Source: Nemertoderma westbladi (lineage: Eukaryota > Xenacoelomorpha > Nemertodermatida > Nemertodermatidae). Taken from it: 64,000 nt of DNA. This document shows, piece by piece, positions 33,557 to 43,550 of this stretch (the stretch's first letter is position 1; each line of letters begins with the position of its first letter). The position numbers were made by a program, and so were the translations under genes. The stretch spans positions 1 to 64,000 of the forward strand of contig JAUCBJ010008261.1 of assembly GCA_032718475.1 (NCBI GenBank). The letters run 5' to 3'. The notes below the pieces were generated by a model, which did no database searches, had not been told where the DNA came from, and saw only the letters and a list, made by a program, of their open reading frames with translations.

Positions 33557-36500
33557 GTGGAGCCTACACGCATCTATACTGCTAGCGAAGTAGAAACTCC
33601 TATAGTGAACCCTATTAAGGGTAATTATAGACCTGTTGATAATGACATTCCCTATAGACCTGATCATAATCCGAGAAATTTATATACCGATAACTCGATA
33701 TTAAATAACACGATGGCCCAAGAAAGTTTTACGCGTCAAATGGCTAGAACCGAAGCCCGGCAAGCGGTAAAGGTGGGAGAGATAGTCAAGTTCAATGGAG
33801 ATGAGATGAAATGGTTACCTTTTAATGAATATTATAAAGATAACATACAGAACTCTGTACTATCTAATGGAGAGAAACTTAGATTCCTCATCGAGTGCTT
33901 GGAAGGATCTCCCAAGTTAATGGCGTTAAAGTTTATTGGACATCCAGATGGATTAAGACAAGTTTGGGATACACTAAACATCAGGTATGGTAATAGGAAT
34001 AACATAGCTAAATATTTGTATGCAAAATTAGTAGCGCCCCGAAAGTTCATTAGCAGCGGGATAATGGAGTTTTCCGATGAGATTCAAGAGATCTGTAGAC
34101 AATTAGATTGGTTAGGTAAGTCTCATGAATATCAGAGTTCTATGGTTATTGGAGCCGTGGCTTCTACTTTACCGAAGGGTGGAGTAGGTACACGCTGGGA
34201 TAAGAAAGTGTTATATATGATGGAACAACAACGACGAGACCCTACCATGGCTGATCTCATGTTATTCCTAGATGGAGAAGTGAAATTACAGCTCCTAAAA
34301 CTGTCCAGAGAGAAGACACCGGAAAACAAGGTAAGTGAAAAACCCGTCTCTAGGAGAAAGGTAACACCAGTGTGTTATACAGACGACGGCGAAAGCCAGA
34401 CTTCTCAAGGAGAGGATAGCGGGAAAGACACTGACAGATCTTATTATGTCAATAAAATGCCTAAAGATCAGGTAAGTAAATTCAAGTCTCGAACCAATGA
34501 CAGGAGAGAACAGGTAAGAAAAACTCCTCCTACGTCTCCTAAGAGAATTCAGGTGAGAAAGCCCGAAGAAAAAACAAGTGTACACAATGTTACTCAAAGT
34601 AAGGTAAGTAACATCAAACCGAAATGTGCGCTATGTGACGGGACCCATCGCTTGAATATGTGTGATGAATTCCTAAAGAAATCATTAACTGAGAGACGGG
34701 AAGTCATGTGGGATAAGCGGTTGTGTTATAATTGCCTCAGACAAGGACACCAACGACGAACCTGTTACTCCGACACAAGGTGTGCAAAGTGCGGTGCGAA
34801 ACATCATATCTTGTTGCACACTGAATTCGAGCGAAATAGTCCGAGTCAGGTAAGTGATTCTGAACTACATGTCCAATTCAGTGATGTGAACGACACTGAT
34901 CAATCTGAGATGGAAGGATTCTATACGGACGAGTTCTCCGACGAAAACGAATCCTGTTACATGATAAATACCGCAGTGTATCGAGCACTCACTTATGAAA
35001 AAGATACAGAAAGTGACCTCACTCTAACTACTTCTGATCGACAACCATTTTGGAAAGCGCCAACTTCCAATGTAGGGATTAGAGAATTTCCTGTGGTACA
35101 GGTAAGGGTCCACGGACCAAAAAGGAGTTATGTAGTGAACGCCCTCCTTGACTCCGGTAGTACAGGAACATTCATCGACAAAGAGCTAGCCGAAGACATA
35201 TTTGCTGGACAAACCAAGTTCCGAACTAAGCTAAACATGTCAGGAATTATGCAGGTTTGGAAATCTACAGTAACAGCGGATTATTATGTAGGTGCGTTGT
35301 CCACCCCCCAGGACGAACTAGGAGAACATAGCATAAGGTCAGTGAAAATGGTGGCAATAAAGAACTTCGCTACCACTCAAGTGGAACCTTATAACTGGGA
35401 CGAGGACGATTTCACCCAGCAGATGGAAATACCTAGATTCGACACCGATTACCCTGGAGTGCAAATACTCATCGGTCAAAACGCGCATGAAGCGCTCGAG
35501 ACATTGGAGAAACGGCCCGCTCAACCGCAACCATTACAACCTTATGCGGTAAGAACTAGAGTGGGTTGGTACTCTACTGGCCCTTCCCGTAGAACTCTCA
35601 TGGAAAGATTACCGAAAGATCAGGTATATCAAGTGCGAGAATGGGAAGTTGAGAACAGTGAGTTAGACGATCCAACTGAGGGAACTCCATACTCCTCAGA
35701 CAACGACGATATACATCAACTCTTCGATGAGGAGAATGCCATCGATCTCCTTAAGGAAAGCGAGACTTGGCAAAATCAAGTGAACTTATGTCAACTCCTT
35801 CTCCCATCAGAGCGAGACGACTATAACGACGAGCTTAATGACGTCATTGAACGTTATAATGCCAAGACTCGGGATGAACACGCCGTAAGATTCTTTACTC
35901 AAGAGGTTGTAGAGCCCAACTCCTACGATAAGGCCCTATCGGTGGAGGAAGAAAGAGCCAAGCAGATCCAAGCGACAACTACTCGTTTTCTTAAAGATCA
36001 AGGTAGGTATGAGATCGGACTTCCTTTCCGAAAGCGAGAACCAAAGTTCATTAACAACAGACCTTTGGCGGAGAAAAGAATTGCTCAACTACATCGACGC
36101 CTTACGGCAAATTCTTCAGCTAAAGAAATGTATCAAACGCAGTTGAAGAAGTTTATTAGCAAGGGATATGCGGAGCTAGTACCGGAAGAAACACCTATAA
36201 CTGAGAGAACGTATTATTTAACTCACCATTACGTTCCCAAACCCGGTAAACCCCATGAAGTACGAGTGGTGTTTGACGGTTCCGCCCTTTATATGGGCCA
36301 ATCTCTTAATTCTGAATTGTTACCCGGACCCAACTTACTCCAATCCTTGTTGGGAATACTATTAAGATTAAGACAATATTCCATTGCTTTCGCCTCAGAT
36401 ATAGAAGGCATGTTCTTGCAAGTCAAAGCGCTGGATAGGGATCGAGATAGCCTACGATTTTTGTGGTGGCCTGAAGGAGACCTCAACAAGAAACCGGTGG

Positions 36501-37390
36501 AGTACTGGATGACCATCCAAGCCTTTGGGATAATCTCGAGCCCTTCAAACGCCTGTTCCGTGGTGCGCACCATTGCGGATGACAACCGAGACGCCTTCTC
36601 TAAAGAGGTGATCGACAATATCAAACGTACGTATTCATATCAACTCCATGTGTTTGGAGACGCCAGCGATATGGGAATAGGTATAGTAGCCTACCTAAGG
36701 GTGGAAACTCCGGACGGAATCAAAGTCGCCTTGGTTACCTCTAAGGCATTGATAAACAACAAGTTGAAAGTTCCTCGAGCGGAGTTAAAATCGGCTCTAT
36801 ACGCTACAGCCATCGGCCGGAATGTAACAGAACAGATCGACTATCCCCTGGAGAAAACTGTCTATTGGACCGACGCTTTACTCGTGTTGGAGTATATAAC
36901 CAATGAAGTCTGTCAGTTCAGCGTCATCGTTACCAACAGAGTAGCTATTATACTCAGTCGCACGACAATGGATCAATGGAGACATTGCCCCGGAACGATT
37001 AATCCAGCGGACATCGCTTCCAGGGGAGCAACTCCACAAGAACTGGTAGATACTCCAGACTGGTTAGGTGGACCCGACTTCCTCTACAAAGAAGAAGAAG
37101 AATGGCCTCCTCATCTTACTACAGCAGAGATTAGACAGGCCAAGGGAGCGGAGAAAGTCAAACCTAAAACTCAGGCGAGTAAATCGAAGTTATTCAAACC
37201 CACAGTAGATCTGTCTGTACTACATACTTCCGGAGAACACGCTTTGGATCAGAAACCCACAGCCACAAATAAACCCGTTGTGGAAATCCGTGATAAGGAT
37301 TGGAAATCTGGCATACCAGACGTCTCGCAAGGACTCTCACCTCTTCTGCAGAGCGATACATCACTACAGTTCCTGGAATCGGCTCTGTAA
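33557..37390 (+). pseudogene. BEL/Pao Gag core-protease-RT-RNase H polyprotein, RT deleted for the YVDD box
   Basis: The frame runs directly on from the upstream Gag frame after TAA 33551; its first codon is not ATG. Residues about 75-240 match the BEL Gag core (DUF1759-like: FNGDEMKWLPFNEYY). Zinc-knuckle Cys/His clusters lie at about 355-420 (CYNCLRQGHQRRTC). Aspartic protease LLDSGST has its Asp at 532. RT starts with HHYVPKPGKPHEVRVVFDGS, and motif A DIEGMF has its Asp at 948. At about residues 1024-1029 the sequence jumps from the segment just before YVDD straight to the RNase H-like HVFGDAS (Asp 1035), so the active-site box, thumb and connection are missing in frame. RNase H-like residues such as KVPRAEL and YWTDALLVL follow. 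The frame ends shortly before integrase. Confidence 0.88.
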
Positions 37391-39002
37391 GGCCGTTACA
37401 TATTTAAAGAGATGTTTTCACCATCACTACTCTGGGATGAAAACAAAGGGTGATACCGCTCCAATCACAACAGTGCAGGTCCATGTTATTAAAGATCTTC
37501 CCAAATATAAGATACCCGACAGGTTTCTGAAGGAGAAGATCAGTTATCAGGAGCATGAAGAAACCAACAAACAGATGCTGAGACTCTTGCAATGCTATGA
37601 AGATTCCGATAAGTATTTCCTGTTGTTGAGAAATCCACAGATGCGCTTAAGGGATCGTTTCTCTAGCACAATGATAGATGGGTTGATACGTGTTGGAGGA
37701 AGGTTAACGGATGCCCCATTATCCTTTGATACTAAGTTCCCCATACTCATTAGAAATCTTGAAATACAAGTCAAGATGATTGTAGATGTTCACAGCAAAC
37801 TTTATCATGCTGGTAGAGAACGAGTTCTTAGCGAAATTCGAACTCGCTATTATTTTTATAAACCCCGTAGAGCTCTGAACCAAGTTCTTAGGAACTGTAT
37901 ACCCTGTAGGAAAGCATTCAGTAGGCCTTTAACACAGCGAGAGGCAGAATTACCTAGGGAACGAGTAAGCTTTTATGAACCACCCTTTACTAATACCGGT
38001 GTGGATTTATTTGGCCCTATTGAAGTATATCGTGCTAGGACTATAGTCAAGAGATGGTGTGTAATCTTTGTTTGTATGACTTGTAGAGCCATCCATCTCG
38101 ATATGGTGAACGATTTATCTACCAACAGCTTTCTATTAAGCTTACGACGACAGATCGCTCGCTTTGGCACTAGTAACACGATGAGATCTGATAAGGGAAC
38201 AAACTTCATTGGTGCCAACAATGAAATCAAAGCTTACGTCAAAAATTGGAACCAAAGACAGGTGGACGACCAACTACGAGTAACAGCGTCTAGTTGGACC
38301 TTCAACGCCGCCGACGCCCCTTGGTGGGGAGGAAGTTGGGAGAGATTAATAAGAAGTGTGAAGACAGCATTTCATTTTATAGTGCCTTGCCGCGCTTATC
38401 TCACCGACGAACTTTTGCGGACGTTAATGGAAGAAATCGCCGCCTATCTCAACGAGAGACCGCTTATGCCAGTCTCATCGAGTCCCGATTCCCTGGAAGC
38501 GCTAACACCCGCGCACTTCCTACTGAAGAAACCTGTAGCCATGCTCCCACAATCGGAAATCACAGACGGAGACGAATACTGCCGACAAACTTGGCAACTC
38601 ATGCAGTTGTTATCCCGTCGTTTCGCTGACCATTTCGAAAAACATTATCTGCCCACGCTACAACTTCGAACTAAGTGGTTTGCGCAGCAAGAAAACGTCA
38701 GCGCTGGAGACATGGTTCTTATTGTGGATGTAGATCTTCCACGTAAGCGGTGGCAGACAGGTCGTATAATCGAGACCCACATCTCGGATGACGGTTTGGT
38801 GCGATCGGTAGAACTCGTCGTCATGCGACGTAACTTCAAGAAACCGGGAATTGTCTTCGAGACACAGCAGCTCAATCGCCCAGTTGGTCGCTTATGTTTA
38901 CTGGAAAGAGACAGAGAACTCTCCGGAAACTATGGGAGACAAGATACTCTTCCCACGACCACCTCCCTAATCCAACAAACATCTAGGGACTCCCCAACTT
39001 AA
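37278..39002 (+). CDS. BEL/Pao integrase (separate frame after a frameshift)
   Basis: 574 codons. The frame overlaps the pol frame and is shifted relative to it; the integrase upstream segment SSWNRLCKAVTYLKR already lies in this frame, so the shift occurred near 37330-37365. The N-terminal zinc-binding segment has H and C residues (VDVHSKLYHAGRERVLSEIR...CIPCRKAF). The catalytic triad is complete: Asp 243 (GVDLFG), Asp 305 (SDKGTNF) and Glu 355 (GGSWERLI). A C-terminal DNA-binding region with VSAGDMVLIVDVDLPRKRW follows. It would insert the cDNA with a 5-bp stagger, as the AGCAG duplication shows. The first ATG at 37278 is unlikely to be a real start, since the protein would be released from a polyprotein. 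Confidence 0.88.
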   Translation: MWKSVIRIGNLAYQTSRKDSHLFCRAIHHYSSWNRLCKAVTYLKRCFHHHYSGMKTKGDTAPITTVQVHVIKDLPKYKIPDRFLKEKISYQEHEETNKQMLRLLQCYEDSDKYFLLLRNPQMRLRDRFSSTMIDGLIRVGGRLTDAPLSFDTKFPILIRNLEIQVKMIVDVHSKLYHAGRERVLSEIRTRYYFYKPRRALNQVLRNCIPCRKAFSRPLTQREAELPRERVSFYEPPFTNTGVDLFGPIEVYRARTIVKRWCVIFVCMTCRAIHLDMVNDLSTNSFLLSLRRQIARFGTSNTMRSDKGTNFIGANNEIKAYVKNWNQRQVDDQLRVTASSWTFNAADAPWWGGSWERLIRSVKTAFHFIVPCRAYLTDELLRTLMEEIAAYLNERPLMPVSSSPDSLEALTPAHFLLKKPVAMLPQSEITDGDEYCRQTWQLMQLLSRRFADHFEKHYLPTLQLRTKWFAQQENVSAGDMVLIVDVDLPRKRWQTGRIIETHISDDGLVRSVELVVMRRNFKKPGIVFETQQLNRPVGRLCLLERDRELSGNYGRQDTLPTTTSLIQQTSRDSPT

Positions 39003-39736
39003 CAACGGCTGGAGTGGGTGTGTGACCATATTATTTTATATTTGTATTTGTTTTATTCTTTTATATTTATGTATGTATTATTATGTAATTTTATTTTAAT
39101 CGTTTTATTTAATTTTATTTAGTAACATGTTATTTTAGCGATTGTTTAGTAGATTAGTGCAATATATTCGCATTTATTACGTAATTACTTGTATTATATA
39201 TTTAGTGCGACGGCGAGAAATAATTCTTTTTCTCCTTCCTTACTGTCCGTATTACATTATAAATACGTGACTACGGTAAGATGAAATGTCCGTACTTATT
39301 AAAGTACAATAAAGCCACTACTATATTCAAGTATTATTGGTAGGCAGAGTATTAGGAATGCAAAGTTCAGATCCTCGTGTCTCGGCTAAACCAAGCTCTG
39401 GGTAGACCTTGGAAACGACTTGCCTCTTCACACTGACATTGCTTCGTGCGATATTGCTCTCATACCGTATATTAAATAATACATATAGTAGCGTGATGTC
39501 CCTTTAACAGTAGCGTATAACGCACAATAAATCTGTTAAACCCTTTGACCATCTGCAATTCTAGTCGATTAAGATATCGCGGCACCCACCGATACACTTG
39601 AAAGACAAAATTCTAGAATCAGTGGTTAACGTCCCCAGACAAGTTCTGGAATAAACTGGTGCCCATCCTAAATATTAATTATTAATATTTACAAAATCTG
39701 TCAAATTTTAGATCCTTTAAAATTCTAGTCCATTAA
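39003..39736 (+). other. Post-pol non-coding region with AATAAA signals and a repeat unit
   Basis: There is no gene. AATAAA occurs at 39308 and 39526 and could end a gag-pol transcript. A segment starting near 39558 (ATTCTAGTCGATTAAGATATCG) is repeated from 39721 and continues on the far side of the piggyBac insertion (42642 onward, to AGACACGTTCTGGAATAAA), so it was a tandem duplication of about 162 bp before piggyBac split the second copy. Confidence 0.65.
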
Positions 39737-42641
39737 CCTTCTAATTACCATGGGGTCGCTACCGACCCCAGAACACATTTATAATTTCTATAGATGCGTA
39801 CTAAATTATTTCCGGAAACAAAATGATCCGTGGTAAAAATTCTACCAGTGTTTTCTATAGCTGGTAGTGAAAAAAATCTAAATTGCTGTCCCAACACACT
39901 ATTTATTAGCAATTATAAAAAATGCAGCGTTATGTACCATGGGGTCGCTAGCGACCCCAACCATATACGTAGACGGCGAGACAGAACACAGGTGGAACGC
40001 TGGTAGGGGCATGGTAGATTATAAGCCACATGCAGATTACATGTCTGTATATGCTTGTACGTGTGCTTCTTAGGTTACAATTACATGAACAAGTGACTCC
40101 TCCCGTCCGCATACAGTAAGCCATAATCTGAGGAAATCTTCTCATTGGATGATGTACAGTATATTATCTCCGGCACAAACACGAGACAAATTTTCAGATT
40201 GCCCTAGCAACTCACATTAGCTATGTTATATTTATGTATATCTAACGAACAAGTGACTCCTCCCGTCCGCATACAGTAAGCCATAATCTGAGGAAATGTA
40301 GATTATAGGTCACCAAATTATTGGTCGGTAAATTGGTACCGGCCATGTGCCGGGGGTAAAGAAATTAGTTGTGTCAGTGGCGCCTCAGCCTACCCTCGTG
40401 TAGAAGCCAAGAGCTGAAGAGAGAGGTGGCTTTCATGGTTACCTCCGCTCCGGTTCAGTACCTACCTTGTTGTAGGCCTACTCACCGATCACTTTCTGAC
40501 TTTTTTTATTGGCTTGGGCGCTTCGCGCCGTTCGCTTCGCTCACCAACCCAATTAGGATTACCTGATTACTGTTAGATCTAGGTTAGGGTTGTAATGCAA
40601 TCCTAACCAAGGGACTAACCCTACCCCCTTCGGGAAGTCCATTCAAACAGTAAAAAAACGGGCAATTTGAATCCGACGCTAAACTCCATGTATGCCCGGT
40701 GGTACCGGACCGGTGGTAGGTAGGCCTACAAAAGATATCAGGCAGGATATAGGCCCTAGTAGGATACTGTACAGCCGTAACGGTACCGTTACCGACCATT
40801 ATTATATATCTCAAAACATGTCTATCTGGTATACTGCACAGCAAGCCCTAGATATCATACTCAATTATGAAAGCGAGAGTGATGATGAAAATGAGGAGGA
40901 AATCGGCGATGTGAGCGACCAAGAGGAGGAGGATGTCGTTCTGGAACAGGATGGTTCTTCCGAGAGTGACGAAGTTGATGAACCGGAGGAGGCCACTCCT
41001 GCTGCTACAGCTGCTGCTCCAGCTGCTCAACTTACTTCGAAGGACGGCAAGGTCTGGAGCATCACCTCTGGGCTGGATCCACGAGGTAGACCTGCGCGTG
41101 CCAACATCCTTCGAGAAGCTGCTGGGCCAACTCGTCGTGTTAGGGAGCAGGCAGATACCCCTGCAGGTGCATTTTCCTGCTTTTTCACGAATGAGATTTT
41201 AAACATTATCATACAGTGTACGAACGAGGAGGGGAGCCGGGTTTACCCGGAGACTTGGAGTCCTATTGACCGGGTTGAGTTGCAAGCCTACCTGGGACTC
41301 ATACTATTGGCAGGAGTTTATCGAGCGAGATCGGAACCAGTGATACATCTCTGGAACCAGGAAAGTGGCCGCCCGGTCTTCGGCAATTGCATGGGAAGGA
41401 ACCGCTTTCAAGTCTTGACTCGTGTCCTCCGATTCGACTCACGCGCGGACCGCGAAGAACGGAGACAGCGGGACAAGATGGCGCCGATTTGCGTACTCCA
41501 TGACAAGTTAGCTGCCCTCTGCCGCAACAACTACAAAGTTGGCGCACAAGTTTGCGTGGACGAACAGCTGGTAGTGTACAGAGGCCGCTGCCCGTTCAAA
41601 GTTTATATTCCTTCAAAACCTGGGAAGTATGGCATGAAGGTTTGGGCGTGCTGCGATGTGGACACTGCGTACCTCACCAACTTCGAGCTGTATACGGGTA
41701 TGACTGGACGCGGTCCTGAAGTTGGACAAGCATTCAGAGTGGTCTTGCAGATGACCGAGCATCTTTCAGGAGCTGGACGAGGATGCACAATGGACAACTT
41801 CTTCACCTCATACGATCTGGCGCAGTCAATGCTGTATCGTCAGCTTACTTTGTGTGGCACCGTGAGGAAGAATCGCCGATTTCTGCCTCCTGCTATGCTA
41901 GACGTCCGTTCTCGCGCTGTTCAGTCCAGCAAGTTCGCCTTCCACAACGGCATGACACTAGTTTCATACGTGCCCAAGAAGAAAAAGAACGTGGTTCTTT
42001 TATCTACGCAGCACCACGATGCCGAAGTTCACGAGGATCGCCAAGACAAGAAACCGGAGATAATTCTCTACTACAATCGCACCAAGGGCGCCGTGGACAC
42101 GCTGGACAAGCTTCTGCGCACGTACTCGTGTCAACGCAAGTGCCGACGTTGGCCGCAGTTGTTCTTCGGGAATTTGGTCGACATTGCTGCTTACAACTCC
42201 TTCATTATCTTCTTATTTTGTTTTCCCGAGTTCATGGAAGGAAAATCCCATCGAAGACGCCTCTACCTGGAGAAGCTGGCATTCGAGCTGATGGCCGGGA
42301 AGATGATGCGGGACCGCCAGGAGGCGCAACCTGGTGCGCAGGCTGTGCCGCCATTGGCTGCAGGAAATGCCCAAAGACCGAGGAAGCGTGCCCGTTGCGA
42401 ATCCTGCCCTCGAGATCAGGATCGGAAGACCACCGAGCGATGCAGCGCTTATGGCAAGGCCATTTGTAAGGATCACCTCGGAGTGGTCTGTGTACACGGA
42501 TGCTAACTGTTTTGGACACTTTACCCCGGTGTTGCAGTAAAAACTATTTTATTTTGTTGACCCAAAAATGGAATATAGCAGGTGGGGTCGCTAGCGACCC
42601 CATGGTACTTAACGTAACTTTTTTTCACGGTAATTAGAAGG
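39737..42641 (+). mobile_element. Intact piggyBac transposon nested in the BEL element
   Basis: Terminal inverted repeats CCTTCTAATTACC/GGTAATTAGAAGG match perfectly over 13 bp, with TTAA on both sides (39733-39736, 42642-42645). The subterminal palindrome TGGGGTCGCTAGCGACCCCA occurs at 39940-39959 and 42583-42602, and as a one-base variant at 39751-39770. A 51-bp direct repeat lies at 40087-40137 and 40247-40297. It encodes a full transposase without breaks. The ends, target and enzyme are all as expected for an autonomous piggyBac-type element of 2.9 kb. Confidence 0.93.
40818..42506 (+). CDS. piggyBac-type transposase
   Basis: It cuts and reinserts the element at TTAA. I chose ATG 40818 because the protein then begins MSIWYTAQQALDIILNYESE followed by an acidic stretch, the usual piggyBac N-terminus; an in-frame ATG at 40692 would add 42 residues of untypical sequence. 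Counting from 40692, the catalytic Asp residues are 290 (VCVDEQLV), 368 (CTMDNFFTS) and 469 (KGAVDTLDKL, second Asp 472). The transposase core is continuous. The C-terminus has a basic stretch (RPRKRARCESC) and a Cys/His finger ending CKDHLGVVCVHGC, as in the family. From 40818 it has 562 residues, close to the usual 550-600. No stops or frameshifts are seen, so it may still be functional. Confidence 0.93.
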   Translation: MSIWYTAQQALDIILNYESESDDENEEEIGDVSDQEEEDVVLEQDGSSESDEVDEPEEATPAATAAAPAAQLTSKDGKVWSITSGLDPRGRPARANILREAAGPTRRVREQADTPAGAFSCFFTNEILNIIIQCTNEEGSRVYPETWSPIDRVELQAYLGLILLAGVYRARSEPVIHLWNQESGRPVFGNCMGRNRFQVLTRVLRFDSRADREERRQRDKMAPICVLHDKLAALCRNNYKVGAQVCVDEQLVVYRGRCPFKVYIPSKPGKYGMKVWACCDVDTAYLTNFELYTGMTGRGPEVGQAFRVVLQMTEHLSGAGRGCTMDNFFTSYDLAQSMLYRQLTLCGTVRKNRRFLPPAMLDVRSRAVQSSKFAFHNGMTLVSYVPKKKKNVVLLSTQHHDAEVHEDRQDKKPEIILYYNRTKGAVDTLDKLLRTYSCQRKCRRWPQLFFGNLVDIAAYNSFIIFLFCFPEFMEGKSHRRRLYLEKLAFELMAGKMMRDRQEAQPGAQAVPPLAAGNAQRPRKRARCESCPRDQDRKTTERCSAYGKAICKDHLGVVCVHGC

Positions 42642-42645
42642 TTAA

Positions 42646-43517
42646 GGTATCGTAGCACTTACCGATACTCTTAAAAGGACAAAATTCCTCGAACCAAGGA
42701 TCCCAGTCCCCAGACACGTTCTGGAATAAAATTGTGTCTATTTAACATTAAATAATAAAATTTAAGGGAATAAATTTAAATTCAGATATTTCAATGAATT
42801 TAATAAATTGTCATTTTATACAATTTATAACATTCCCAAAATTCCATTAATTAATAGATCATGGGAGCGGAGATTCACTCTATTAAGTGTATTTGTATGC
42901 GAGAATCTCCAATGTATAGTCAATAGCCGATAAAATTCATAGAATCATGTATAAAGGGGATATTGACCATTAAAGAATTACTATTAAATAGCATCCCAGA
43001 TCTGTATGCATGAGAATTACCCTAATTCTACCGCTAGCTTTTCATAATGTCACCATAGCAACAACCACGCTAGAATTAGAAGTGAGTTAAAAGAACAATA
43101 GAAGGCATGCCCCATTGAATAGCATAGGGAATAAATAGCGCACTGCTAGTATCCAAGGATACATAATAAATACAGTGACATTCTGGAAGGTACTGACTAA
43201 CGGACAAATGGCCCGAATGTGTGCAGTTTGTTGCAGTTGTGTTGAATTTGTGCGTTTGTAGGTGAATGTTACTACTAAGGTGTGTTTACAGTAGCGAGTC
43301 GCAATTGTGAAAGTAACCCTAACTCTCCAAGAAGAACCTGCAGTACATCTAAGCCTTTGGGACGGACAGTGGAGTGACTTGTGCCGGTTATCGTTGTCGT
43401 TGTGTGGCTACATCGTTGGCGAAAGCACAGCGACGACGGTACATCGGCGCTGAGGATCTTACACTGTCCGGGGGCAAAAGAGGGGTAGGCAGCGACGCCC
43501 GCTAGCCTAATATATAA
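42646..43517 (+). other. Non-coding region upstream of ORF X, with candidate splice acceptors
   Basis: There is no gene. The first part completes the 162-bp repeat interrupted by piggyBac. T-rich stretches ending in AG at about 43262 (GTGCGTTTGTAG) and 43292 (GTGTTTACAG) are plausible 3' splice sites that could join ORF X to an upstream leader; this is inference. Confidence 0.5.
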
Positions 43518-43550
43518 ACTCATTATAATATTGATAAACTCATAGCAGAT

